From positions 1,815,001-1,879,000 of the forward strand of contig WOAB01000152.1 of NCBI GenBank assembly GCA_027886185.1: 64,000 nt of DNA, written 5' to 3'. The notes under the pieces are model-generated. The model searched no databases. It was not told the origin of the DNA and worked only from the letters and a program-made list of their open reading frames with translations. This DNA is from Rheum nobile (lineage: Eukaryota > Streptophyta > Magnoliopsida > Caryophyllales > Polygonaceae). The position numbers were made by a program, and so were the translations under genes. This document shows, one piece after another, positions 23,641-34,760 of this stretch (positions within the stretch are counted from its first letter, which is position 1; each line of letters begins with the position of its first letter).

Positions 23641-24259
23641 TTCACATGATTGTGTTCTTCTTCCTCCGATTGTGTTCTTCTTCCTCCATTCTAAGAAATC
23701 TATATACCGCACATACTTTCGCACTTTGTGGGTAATCTATAGTTGAATTCCTAAAATTATTCTATTTCTATGGGACCATATGTGCCACCAGGTGAAGCAG
23801 GCAAGTTCGAGGTTAAGTATTAAAAAAATATAATGTACCACCGCATCCTCTCTAGAAGTTTAAAATGAAAAAATAAATAAAGATAACATATACTTTTCAC
23901 CGTTTAACCGCACAATTAATAATTGTATAAGATACCATGGTTATAGATGAACAATAATATACTAGTGTTAACATAGAAAGGGCACATGTTAACTCGAATG
24001 CCTAACTCACATCAACATAGAAACATGCCAAGAAAGAAAAAAAAAAAACACATTCGAAAGAGAAAAGTTCAGCAAGAAGCGAAAATAGTCTCAAGTTTCA
24101 CAAGTGTAGATCAAACTAAATTAGTGTGATGTCCAGCCATAAGCTCAGATGCAAACCACTCACCTACTTCAAATATAGTAAATCACATTATACTTTATAG
24201 GAAGATCTATGTGTAACAAACAAATTAAAAGAAAAAAAAATATTAATTCAAGCAACAGG
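23641..24259. other. no gene recognised; 20-bp duplication
   Basis: GATTGTGTTCTTCTTCCTCC is repeated twice in tandem at about 23650-23690. The remainder is AT-rich with no coding signal. Confidence 0.5.
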
Positions 24260-25045
24260 TTTCACATCTAAACTGTAAATCCAATATCTTGTTATGCACG
24301 ACTCGTCATGAGCAAACGTGGGCCGACCCGCCCGCCCGCCCGGTCCGCCTGACATAAATAGGCGGATATGATTATTATATTTAGTCCATTTTGCCCGGAT
24401 AGTCCGGCCTGCCCGTTTATATGGACGGGATACGGTCACTGATAACATCCCATTTAGCCGGGATAGCCCGCCCGGAAGCCCGAATTAACTTTTTAAAATA
24501 AATAAATTATTATATATAATAAAATTCATATAAAATAAATATTTATTTATACCGTAAGCAACCTAATATTTGTACCCACAAGACATTTAAAATTGGCAAT
24601 GTTGGTTATGACGAGTTTGAGGACAAAGAAGGTTCAACTAAGGTGTGATTGTGTGATGTATGCACTATGCTGGAGGAAACAAAAAGAGACAACCAACTCC
24701 ATTTTCTTTTGAAATTTGCTTAATTGTGTAATGTTGTGTTATTTTATAGGAAATTTGTTATGACAAATTTGTAACAATAACTATGTTTACCGTTTGTAAT
24801 AAAAAGATACTTTTTTATGGGTATTGCAAGTAAAATTATATTTGCTATGTTTCGTTTTATAACAGATTTGTCTTGTCTCGCGGGCTAAATGGGATCCGCG
24901 GGCTACCCGGGTCCGGATGTCCGGGCGGATCCGGAAAGCCTCCTCAGCCTATTTCTTTGGCTTGCCCGGATCCGGCCCGCCCATCCGGACATGATTTTTG
25001 TCTAAAGCCCGGCCCGATTCCCGCCCGGATTCGGGTTTGATACTA
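24260..25045. mobile_element. GC-rich inverted element, hAT-like (tentative)
   Basis: Two GC-rich arms, 24310-24480 (GGGCCGACCCGCCCGCCC, GCCCGGATAGTCCGGCC, AGCCGGGATAGCCCGCCC) and 24875-25045 (GCGGGCTACCCGGGTCCGGA, GGCCCGCCCATCCGGAC, GGCCCGATTCCCGCCCGG), flank an AT-rich centre and are inverted relative to each other. Such CCGG/GGGC-rich ends around an AT core resemble small plant hAT derivatives, like the better-defined one at 45930. Exact ends and target duplication were not resolved. Confidence 0.45.
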
Positions 25046-25335
25046 AAAGTTGTGCTATTGTCACCCACTATAGCCAGAGATTCTCTGTTATGGTTAACTT
25101 GTTGTATGAATATATCAACAAAAAATAGATTCCATGTAGAGGAGATAAATTACGTCGTGCAGATTAATTTGCAAAAAAAAAATCACTACCTAGTCAATAT
25201 ATTTACCCCCTATAGAACATTAAAAACACAGAATATTATTGCCATTACACAAAATTATAAATGCCCCTCCAAAATAAATTTCTAACATGCAAAGATAAAT
25301 ATTAAGGAGAACAAACCATTTTCATTTCAAGATTT
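25046..25335. other. short AT-rich gap
   Basis: Nothing recognised. It ends where the GGTTCTGG-type terminus of TIR element B begins. Confidence 0.4.
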
Positions 25336-26192
25336 AGGTTCTGGCGAAACGAGTTATTATGGTAAAACGGAGGTACTAATCAAGGGCATTGGATGAGGAA
25401 ACAATCAATGGCTCAGATTTAAACTTAATGAGTGCAAATTTGAGAAATGGATTTGGGTGCACCGGATTATACCAAATCCTGATTCTATGGGATTTTATTT
25501 CCATCCAAAATCTCCCAAATCTCACATATATGGTTACTCTTTCATTCTCTCCCAAATTACTGCTCCAAAACCGTCTATGCCAAATTGCCCTAAACCTCCA
25601 TGGAAGCTCAATCTTGAAGCTCCATCAAACTATTCATCTCTCATCAAAGAACCACATCATGCACCCGATTCGTTTCGCTCATATGGTTACTCGGACTTGC
25701 CATTAAAGCACCGTTCATAAGCTCCATGAAATCTCTCTAGAATCGCCATTAAAGTGTCGTCTCCATAGTGCCGCCTCTTTTCTTTGGTAAAACGGTCGTC
25801 CTTGAGATTTATCTCTCCCCTTCATCTCGATTTGTAATTTCAGTTTGTTCTTTGAGGTGATGTGTTTGGTTTACTTAGTTACACCTTCATCGGCCGTTGC
25901 ACATCATCACCTCTATCCCATACAGACCACTAATCGCCTCATTGCCGCTTATCTCTACACTGCTCCACCATCATCGACGTGCCTATGCCTTACCGCCGCC
26001 CCTCATTTCCTCGAATGACTGATGCACTATCACCTCCGAAGTCGTCTCCGAAGCTCTAAATTGTTCACCAGTATTGTTATTCATGTTAACAGTATTGTTA
26101 TTCACAATGTTACAGTCTATGTGTTTTGATATTTATGTTTCGGATATTGTATATATGATATTCAGTTTCTCTGTGGTGTTATTCATTATAAT

Positions 26193-27118
26193 TGTTGAAT
26201 TCCTTAGGTTTTGATGGTTACAAACACTCAACTAATATGTGTACCAAGTGTTTCAGGGACAAGAAGAGTTATCCCAGGGAGCTTTGCAGCATAGGATCTC
26301 ATAGGGAACAGAGGCTTGCTTAGCGCTTTGTTACCTCTCAAGGAACTGAAGTGACGGACCAGATCAAGGCTGCAAAAGGAAAGAAGTCATACAGCGTGAA
26401 AAATTAAGGAAACAAATAAAGAAGCCACGCGGTAGAGGATGAAGACTTCGGCTCAAAGGATCAAGCCGGATTGCGCGAAGATATGGAAAGAGAGAAAAGA
26501 TCCGATCGTGTTATCCTAGGAATCTTTTCTAAGATAAGGCGAGTGGAGAGAGAAGAATAATATCCAATCGGTTGGATTAATTAGGGAACTCCTTCCTTAA
26601 TTAATATAATCGGTTGTGATATCTTTTCTTCCAAACAAAATCATATCTTTGTAATCCGATTCTAGTTTTTCCTAATTTGTGTCAATTAGGGTTTCTGCCG
26701 AGTTGTATTTATATGGGAATGTGGGATTCATTTCTATGTAACCACGACGACGAAGAACGAAGAACTGAGAGCATTCAGTTAAGAAGAAAAAGAGAGTGAA
26801 GAGTTTGTGAGTCTTTGAGGGTTGATTTCGATTCATCGTTGTAGAAGATGTTTCAAATGTAGGTGGGAAGTCTAGGGTTTGGAGTCCAGGATACAAGTGT
26901 AATCGAACAAGAAATCAATAAGACAAGTAGACGCTTCAAAATCCTCTCAAGCGGAAGCTTGAAGGTAGTGGTTTTTCCTTGATTAGCTAGTTTTGCTAAT
27001 TGGGGTTTCCACTATACATCGTGAGTTTGTTCGTTATCTTTCTTGCTATATTATTCCGCTGTGCCTTCTGTGGGAACAAAGCATTTGTTCCCTCAGACGT
27101 AACTCTAACGATCCAACA
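26193..27118 (+). repeat. 5' LTR of Sirevirus-like element
   Basis: 926 bp, TGTTG...CAACA. It contains a TATTTATAT stretch near 26706 as a candidate TATA region. A perfect 9-bp hairpin lies near its 3' end: GGGAACAAA at 27072-27080 and TTTGTTCCC at 27084-27092, with loop GCA. It ends 2 bp before the primer-binding site. Confidence 0.93.
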
Positions 27119-27120
27119 AT

Positions 27121-27132
27121 TGGTATCAGAGC
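27121..27132 (+). promoter_or_regulatory. primer-binding site (initiator Met tRNA)
   Basis: TGGTATCAGAGC, complementary to the 3' end of plant initiator-methionine tRNA. It starts reverse transcription, two bases after the 5' LTR. Confidence 0.9.
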
Positions 27133-27174
27133 CTGGTGCTCTAGATTATTTTCGTTACAGACTTTGCAGAAAAG

Positions 27175-28492
27175 ATGTTGTCGTCAAGCAATGCCTCCGT
27201 CGATAACCACAAGATGGACAAGAAAGGAGAAGAGAAGGCTCAAAGCATTGCTTTAAAGGTTGTTCGTGCCTTTGACTGGTCTCAAGTCGAAGACGAAGAG
27301 GAGGACGGTGATGAAGATGTGGCTCTCTTCACTAGAGCAATGAAGAAGATTTGGTCTCAAAATAAGGACACCCCTCATTCCTCCGAAGGGAACAAAGACA
27401 TGAAAGATGTGGTTTGTTACCACTGTCAGAACAAGGGACACATGGCCAGAAACTGCTTCAAGAAGAAGGCAGGAATGCCTCCAGCAAATGAAGGGAAGCA
27501 AGCAATGGTTGCCACCTGGGGAGAATCAGACTCAGACAACGAAGATTTGTCACATTCCAGGGATATATGCTTAATGGCCGTTGAAGTTCCAAACGAGACA
27601 AAGGGAGAGGTAATCAACGATGAGGTAACTGAATCTGATCTTATATCAAGCTTAAGATGCAAATCTAAAGAAAGCTTGATCTCTCTCATTAAGAATCTCG
27701 TTCGCGAGAGTAACCTTTTCAATGAGCAACTCGAAGAGAAAGATGAATCGATCTCAGGTCTGATCGAAGAAAATCAGGTTTGGGCTGAAAAAGTGCTCAT
27801 GCTTGAGAAAGGTTCATCTTCCTCTTCAAACACATGCTCTGAGTGTCCAAAACTCACTGAAAAGATTAAGTCTCTAGAGTCCATTGTTTCCTCACTCGAG
27901 GCTGAGTCTTTAATGCTAAAACTAGAAAATGCAAAACTTTCTAGTGATCTAACCAAAAGGTATTGTCTTTGTTGCAGCCAAGAATGAAAAGAAACCTGAA
28001 AAGAAGAAAGTATCTCGCTTTGGAATTGGCTATCAACCTAAGCTTCCTGTTGATGACACTAAGAAAAAGGGCTCAAAAGTCGAAGGAAAACAGTCTGTAA
28101 AAGAAAAGGGGGAATGTTCCTCCGGAGGGAACAAAGGCAAAGACTGTTCTAATTCGACTGAGGAAGGCAAGGCTTGGTATCATGGACAGAAGGCTCATGC
28201 AATTTGGCTGAAGCAATCCCAAAGCAGTAAGTCCAATAATATTGATTTTCAGTCAAGGATTGCTAACAAAACAATTTGGCCAGGACAGAGCAAGTATGTA
28301 GATCTGAAGTGTCAAAGGGTATGTTGGTATTGCGGGCATTCTGCTCATTACAAGCAAGAGTGCCTGCTGAAGCAACATAATGAGGAGATTGCTCGCACTA
28401 CTAGGGAACATATAGAAGTTGAACCTCCTAAGATGAGATATGTTGCTCCCAAACCCAGAAAGTATAGGCTTGTCTGGGTTCGCAAGAACTAA
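27175..28492 (+). pseudogene. Sirevirus-like Gag remnant (N-terminal deletion, one frame shift)
   Basis: The first frame (ATG at 27175, 270 codons) has a zinc knuckle CYHCQNKGHMARNC at residues 81-94 (CX2CX4HX4C, complete), then a Glu/Ser/Lys-rich, probably coiled-coil region. The UBN2-type N-terminal half of Gag is missing, so the start is inside the ancestral protein. Near 27955-27960 the frame shifts; the other frame continues with a Lys-rich stretch and a second Cys/His motif, CWYCGHSAHYKQEC (about 28323-28364), and ends in LVWVRKN with TAA at 28490-28492. In intact relatives the aspartic protease would follow at once; here it is absent. Gag forms the particle and binds the RNA. This copy may still make a short knuckle protein. 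Confidence 0.82.
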
Positions 28493-29664
28493 CTCTTTCT
28501 GTGCAGGATAAAGTGAGGAATGTTCCTAGTGTTTCATTCATTCAAGGGTCAGTTACTTTACAGGGAACAAAGCGAGTCTCACCTCACTTCTGCATGGAAT
28601 ACTTGAGACTCAAAGACCTGGTGTCAAAGGTAAAGAAAATGGGGATAAGGACTTATTGACTAATATGTTCCTTGTGTGAAAATTCCAAGTACCATGTACA
28701 TCTAGAAAAGACATCATTGTGTCGAGAAAAATTGGCAAACGGGAGATCAAACGCCAATTTTCTCATTGGAACACCTGTTGGGGAACTCTGCATTCAGTTC
28801 CATACGAAGTCTGGTTTGTTCCCCTAACTACATGTCTATGTGTTGTGTTCCCTCGATGATTGGCTAGATTACGTGGTAAACTGTGAAAGTCGAATCTTCA
28901 TGCCTTATTATGTATTAGCTTCCTTGGGTATTAATTTTTGAAAAGCTTGACTATGTGCTTTTACTTCCTTTATGTACTGAATGTCTTGCATGGTCATCTA
29001 TGTTATCATATGTCACATGAATCAGCTCTATTTCGGCCCAAAAGAATCAACTTGATATTTTGTTCCCTCATCATAAGCCCAAATGATAGTTGATTCTACA
29101 GCTTACCCAGACCGCCGTGCTTAAAGTCTCTTATGAACCCTTCTTATCATCCACAACTGGAGACCTCTTATGCATGATGTAAAATTTAATCGCAAAAACT
29201 CATATACTTTAGTGTGATGGTCTTTTGTACCCTCTCTGGTAACTAACCCCCAGCATCATACCTTACTACTCTTTTGGATTGGCAGGAAACGATTCGGCTT
29301 CTGTGTCTGCAGGATGAGTTGACATGTTTGCAGGTTGTAATGATGGCAATTTGTGTTGAGCCGCATCGTGCATTTAGGGTTGTTTTGATGAAAGAGAGTT
29401 GGGAAGAGAAATTCAACCGGCTCAGTTGGATTCGGACGTGATTTTGAATTATTTTTGGGAAGTTGGAAGATCGCGTTCATTATCTCTTGGAAACAGATTG
29501 ATTTGGTCTTATCTTTGGAAACCTTTGAAGATCTTGTAAGGGCTATATATATTGTGGCTTCCGGGTAAGTTTCATCCTCACTGTTTCCTTATCTTCCTCA
29601 AGTTATCTTCCTCTTCCTCTCTGCCTCTCGTCTTCCCAGTGCTCTCTCTCTCTCTCACTCAAAA
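28493..29664 (+). other. non-coding middle of the Sirevirus-like element
   Basis: About 1.2 kb where pol should lie. There is no reverse transcriptase, integrase or RNase H motif in any frame I examined. It contains four of the eleven GGGAACAAA/TTTGTTCCC-type or near-identical sites (28563, 28815, 29059 and a near match at 28846), and a short leader rich in CTCT before the next ORF. Confidence 0.6.
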
Positions 29665-31290
29665 ATGGCCTCAAACACTAACCTTGCCCAAGACCTCCAA
29701 AACCTCCTTGCCAAACTGTCCTCCATGGGGACAGACCCCGCTCTCCTCGCCGCCATTACCCAGTCCCTACCTTCCACCTCCACCACCCCAGCGACCACCA
29801 CTGTTACCCCTCCATCATCACCCACCCAGGACCAACTCGCCATGGTCCCCTACATAGCCCCAATCGCCCTAAACTCATACCCCGCTCCACAAAACCCTAA
29901 TCCTAACACCGCTCATGCCGTCCCCACAGCCATCTCCTCTACTAACTTAGAGGAGGTACATTCCTCGCCTACCCATCCCGATCCCATTGAGGAGGAGACA
30001 GAGGAGTTGCCCGGTCAAGGGACCCCGGTCACGGTGGAGGAGCACCTGGCCGTCAAGGAGAAGATTCAGTCAGTGGTGAGGGACCTCTCTAGGGAGCTCG
30101 CTGAGGAAGAGGACGTGGAGGAGCCCCCAAAGGCCCCTAAGACGTCCGGCAGGGTGAAGACTCCCTACTCCTCCAAGCGGAAGACACGCTCTCAGAGGAA
30201 GTCTGAGAAGGCGATAACGGTGAGCTCCGATGAGGAGTCGGTACCCCTCTCAGGGAACAAAGCAAAGAAAGCCAAGGTGTCTGCCGCTCCCGTCCGTCAA
30301 AGCCAGCGTCGTCTGCCGGCCAAAGCCAAAGGAAAGGCAGTGGCGGCTGATGATGTTAAAGATGTGAGCCACAAGTCGGTGGTGAAGGAGCTGCTGCTGG
30401 ACCCTGAGTTCCTCAAGGAGAACTTTCTGGATGGGGTGCTTGACATCTTGAAGGCTCAGAAATAGAGCAAGCTGTTTGTAGATGAAGTGGAAATGGATGA
30501 GGAGTTGCTGAGGGAATTCTATTCCACGTTTGCTATGGAGGTGAGGCCCCATGCTGTTCTGGGGAGCTACAAGTTGAATGGGGAAGTTCATGTTTTCTCA
30601 AGCATTGAACTAGGCATGGCTCTAGGAGTTCCTCACGAAGGATATGGAGAATACCCAAAGGGCAGGTGGCCAAAAGATTTCGCCTACTCAGAGTCTGTGC
30701 TGACTGTTGTAGGGATTGAGAACGCTCAAGGTAGTGCCGATCTCGACATCTCTGATATGTCTGCTGTTAATAAAGTACTGTACCACTTCCTCATCAGTAA
30801 CATCACACCAAGGGGACAGAAGAGGAATCGGCTTCTGATCTTAGACATTGTCATGTTGTCCCTACTGCTGAAGAAGGAGCCCGTTTGCCTCCCTATGATT
30901 CTGATGCAGCACATGGCCCATGCCAGGAACACCACCCAGTATACTCTTCCCTTCCCTCGCGTTGTCAAGAAGATCCTTGAGTACCACAAAGTATACAACG
31001 CGTCAGAGGAAGTGAGCATCTTCTCCCGCCCCTTCAATGCGAGTAATCTGCACAAGATGCAGTTTGTTCTTCAAGAGGATGAAGGTTGGGTGAAGGTTGA
31101 GGGTGCTCCTGCAGTTTCTGAGGCGGTGGAGGAGTCTGAGGCTGAAAGCTCTGAGGGGGAACTGAACAATGAGTCTTCTCTTGGGAAGGACGTAAGGAGT
31201 CTCTGCAAGGATGTGAGGACTCTCATGGCTGTGCGCACGCTTATTTCTCACCACGCATCGGCTCAATCGGCTGGTCACAGTGGTGCCTGA
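29665..31290 (+). CDS. retrotransposon 3' ORF, plant transposon protein domain, split by one TAG
   Basis: One reading frame of about 541 codons is interrupted by a single in-frame TAG at 30463-30465. The first part (266 codons) is Pro/Thr/Ser-rich, then acidic, then strongly basic (SSKRKTRSQRKSEK, a likely nuclear-localisation type stretch). The second part (from about 30466; ATG at 30487 or 30493) contains LLREFYSTFAMEV, KLNGEVHVFSSIEL and a hydrophobic LLILDIVMLSLLLKK run. This is the layout of the 'putative plant transposon protein' domain (PF20167 type) found in non-autonomous plant LTR elements; the role is unknown. An acidic Ser/Glu tail ends at the TGA. The TAG context (AGC follows) is not a known plant read-through signal, so either recent mutation or two separate products is possible. 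Confidence 0.7.
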
Positions 31291-31499
31291 TCGCTTACCT
31301 GCCATCCTATCCCCTTTTGTTCCCTTGCTGTCTAACCCTCCTTGTTCTGTTTTCTTGTTATCTGGTTTATGTGCCCGTTGTGGCAGTTGACAATGGTTGA
31401 TGTTTTGTCTGTTTTGGTTGTGCTTGCATGTTTTCCAATTTTTTTTTAAATTAATGACAAGGAGTGTTTTTGTTTATCTGGCATTGATCTTTCTTCTCT

Positions 31500-31708
31500 A
31501 ACTCTTTACTGTGTTTTTGATGATGCCAAAAGGGGGGAAATGACAGGTAGCATTGTCTGAGGGAGAACTGAACAAGTAAAACGTATTGCTGAACTAAGGG
31601 GGAACTAACGGTGTTTTTAGTGGGAAACTTTCTTGTCAGTTTTGTCTTGTTCTAGTTGGTATATGCTTCATTGTTAAGGGTGTTTGTCACCATCAAAAAG
31701 GGGGAATT
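31500..31708 (+). promoter_or_regulatory. multiple polypurine tracts before the 3' LTR
   Basis: AAAAGGGGGGAAA (about 31530), AAGGGGGAACT (about 31598) and AAAAAGGGGGAA (31695-31706), the last directly next to the 3' LTR. The final tract is the expected plus-strand primer. Repeated tracts here are reported for Sireviruses. Confidence 0.75.
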
Positions 31709-32634
31709 TGTTGAATTCCTTAGGTTTTGATGGTTACAAACACTCAACTAATATGTGTACCAAGTGTTTCAGGGACAAGAAGAGTTATCCCAGGGAGCTT
31801 TGCAGCATAGGATCTCATAGGGAATAGAGGCTTGCTTAGCGCTTTGTTACCTCTCAAGGAACTGAAGTGACGGACCAGATCAAGGCTGCAAAAGGAAAGA
31901 AGTCATACATCGTGCAGAATTAAGGAAACAAATAAAGAAGCCACGCGATAGAGGATGAAGACTTCGGCTCTAAGGATCAAGCCGGATTGCGCGAAGATAT
32001 GGAAAGAGAGAAAATATCCGATCGTGTTATCCTAGGAATCTTTTCTAAGATAAGGCGAGTGGAGAGAGAAGAATAATATCCAATCGGTTGGATTAATTAG
32101 GGAACTCCTTCCTTAATTAATATAATCGGTTGTGATATCTTTTCTTCCAAACAAAATCATATCTTTGTAATCCGATTCTAGTTTTTCCTAATTTGTGTCA
32201 ATTAGGGTTTCTGCCGAGTTGTATTTATATGGGAATGTGGGATTCATTTCTATGTAACCACGACGACGAACAACGAAGAACTGAGAGCATTCAGTTAAGA
32301 AGAAAAAGAGAGTGAAGAGTTTATGAGTCTTTGAGGGTTGAGTTCGATTCATCGTTGTAGAAGATGTTTCAAATCTAGGTGGGAAGTCTAGGGTTTGGAG
32401 TCTAGGATACAAGTGTAATCGAACAAGAAATCAATAAGACAATTAGACGCTTCAAAATCCTCTCAAGCGGAAGCTTGAAGGTAGTGGTTTTTCCTTGATT
32501 ATCTAGTTTTGCTAATTGGGGTTTCCACTATACATCGTGAGTTTGTTCGTTATGTTTCTTGCTATATTATTCCACTGTGCCTTCTGTGGGAACAAAGCCT
32601 TTGTTCCCTCAGACGTAACTCTAACGATCCAACA
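31709..32634 (+). repeat. 3' LTR of Sirevirus-like element
   Basis: 926 bp, the same length as the 5' LTR and about 98% identical by eye. It keeps the GGGAACAAA / TTTGTTCCC hairpin (32588-32596 and 32600-32608); only the 3-base loop differs (GCC instead of GCA). Confidence 0.93.
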
Positions 32635-32639
32635 ATAAT

Positions 32640-33620
32640 AATGTTGATATTCATATGGATTCAAATTCTGCTTGTTGATGGTATTGTATGAGTTATTGAT
32701 CATTGATATTCATGTTTTTATATGTGATATTCAAATTGTTTGATGTGATATTCATACACATTCTGTTGATATTCATGTTGGATGGAAGTTTCATGCATTG
32801 AGTAGTTGATATTCAAATTTTATGATGTGATATTCACCATAATGTTGTTGATATTCATGTTGGATGTAGGTTTCATGCGTTGATTAGTCGATATTCTAAT
32901 TTTATGATGTGATATTCACTATAATATTGTTGATATTCATGTTGGATCAGTTTTGGTATTTTGTTAGTGTTGTTTGTATTGTTTGCCATTGATATTCAAA
33001 TTGTTTGATGTGATATTTATAAAAATGCTTTTGATATTCATATTGGATGTAGGTTCATGCATTGAGTAGTTAATATTCAAATTTTATGATGTGATATTCA
33101 CAATAATGCTCTTGATATTCATGTTGGATCAGTTTTGTTGTTTTGTTGGTGTTGTTTGTACTGTTTGCAATTGATATTCAAATTGTTTAATGTGATATTC
33201 ATACAAATGCTTTTGATATTCATGTCCAACCAGTTTTGGTGCTTTTATTTATGTTTAGGGTTTAGTGTGTATAGATTTAAGGTTTAGGGTGTATGGGTTT
33301 AGGAGTTTAGGGCATTATGGTTTAGGGTTTAAGAGTTTGGGGTTTTGGGTTTAAGGATTTAAGGTTTAGGGTTTAGGGGATTAGGAGTTTATGGTGTAAG
33401 GTTTAAGGGTTTAGGTGATATTCATGATAACAATGTTAATATTCATGTTGGATGAGATTTCGTTTTTTGATGGTGTTGTATGATTTGTTGATCATTGATA
33501 TCCATTTTGTATTATGTGACATTCATGGTGTTGATGCAGACATTCATATTATAATATTCATGGTGAAATGTAGTGATATTCATACCAGTATAGAATGATA
33601 TTCATGTTTCTAGATACAAT
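32640..33620. repeat. GATATTCAT array of element B, sense arm
   Basis: Dense GATATTCA phrases. Part of it is a higher-order repeat of about 82 bp (TTGATATTCATGTTGGATG... TTTCATGC... TTTTATGATGTGATATTCA) seen at about 32763, 32845 and further on. The same phrase occurs left of the LTR insertion (26140-26185), so the array once ran through the insertion point. Confidence 0.85.
33250..33415 (+). repeat. interstitial telomere-like repeat (TTTAGGG-type)
   Basis: Degenerate copies of GGTTTAGGGTTTA, TTTAGGGTGTATGG and TTTAAGGTTTAGGG fill about 165 bp inside element B. TTTAGGG is the usual plant telomere unit. The phasing is irregular, so this is a decayed or seed-like patch, not a telomere. Confidence 0.75.
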
Positions 33621-33769
33621 AATTTAGCTACAAGCTACAACTTACTCCCATTGCACACGGACTGAATGAATATAACTTGTAGAAAGATTATATGTATAAC
33701 ACAAATCCCTTTATATCCTTACAAAAATTACGAATTATGTAATGCATAGCATTAATAACTGGTTGAAGA

Positions 33770-34760
33770 ACATGAATATCTATAAGTGGAATTCGAATAT
33801 CAAAAGAATCCATTTATATCCAAACCAAGCTAAATGTTGTTAATGCTAAATGCATGAAAATCGACTTGCGAAACATGAATATCTAGGAACATAATACGAA
33901 TAACGAAATTACAATTCTTTTTTGCAAAACATTGATTTTGTATCATCTTAGTCAAAAACACAATTTGTGTCAAAAACACACTTTGTGCCAAACTTTGATT
34001 TTGTATCATCATCTTCTGATATTTCATTTTCGGATACATCAATGTCTACCTATGAGCTTTCTAACATTATATCATCGCTTGAAACATTCTTTTTGCGCGA
34101 CCCTAACATGTGCAAGAAATTGTGAATATCGATATACATGAATATCAGTCACAAATTCATGAATATGCACGTGAAGCATTTAGAAGTAGTTTGAAAGGAA
34201 ATGTTATTCATATTTTAATGAACGATATGAATATCATTCACAAAATATTGAATATCGTTAAACAAGCACAAATTCCATTATAAATCAACCTAGTTGATCA
34301 CATCACAATATTCATAATCTAGTAAAGGATATTCGCATAGTTAATATTAATAATAACATGTTGCATTCGATTTGATATTCAGCTTTGGGTCATCGATATT
34401 CGTAATACAATGCACATGTAGCAACAAATATATGTGCACAATTCTTGAATATCTAGTAAAAGGATATGAATATCATTACACAAGTGCACTTCATCAATAC
34501 TATGAGAAGTAATTCACATATGAACATCTACACACAAATCATGAATATCGATGAAGCGAGTATGAATATCACATTAGTAATCGATATCATGAATATCAAT
34601 ACAATATGGACGTCCATGATAAGATATTCAAAACGAAACAAACAATATTCCTGCAAAATCAACAATTGTTTGGATGCACAAGTATCTTCCAAATTGCGAA
34701 AACCTTAATTTGAACTGAATATTTACAAACAGACAATGAATATCAGTATTTAGGTCTCGA
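33770..34760. repeat. ATGAATATC array of element B, antisense arm
   Basis: Here the phrase is mostly ATGAATATC / GAATATCA, the reverse complement of the GATATTCAT units to the left. The element therefore has inverted minisatellite arms around about 33620-33770. Confidence 0.8.

Larger units (their letters stand above)
26193..32634 (+). mobile_element. complete Sirevirus-like LTR retrotransposon, pol-less (6.4 kb)
   Basis: A full element with two 926-bp LTRs (TGTTGAATT...CCAACA), a primer site, a gag remnant, a large 3' reading frame, several purine tracts and a perfect 5-bp target duplication ATAAT (26188-26192 and 32635-32639). By eye the LTRs differ at about 17 positions (about 98% identical). 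The gag has two CCHC-type knuckles and ends in a Trp-Val-Arg-Lys segment as in Sirevirus-type copia elements. Repeated AAAAGGGGG tracts just before the 3' LTR are another Sirevirus habit. Protease, integrase, reverse transcriptase and RNase H are all missing, so mobility must have depended on a relative. It is inserted inside TIR element B. Confidence 0.92.

Noticed and set aside
28493..29664. Hidden reverse transcriptase or integrase in the Sirevirus-like element
   Set aside because: I looked in all frames for the usual motifs (YxDD, the integrase HHCC and DDE blocks) and saw none.
29552..29857. 101-codon Pro/Ser-rich frame at the start of the 3' ORF region
   Set aside because: It overlaps the longer frame at 29665 in another phase; its Pro-rich character comes from the CCA/CCT-rich coding strand.
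33250..33415. True chromosome end
   Set aside because: The repeat is short, degenerate and embedded in a transposon with long sequence on both sides.
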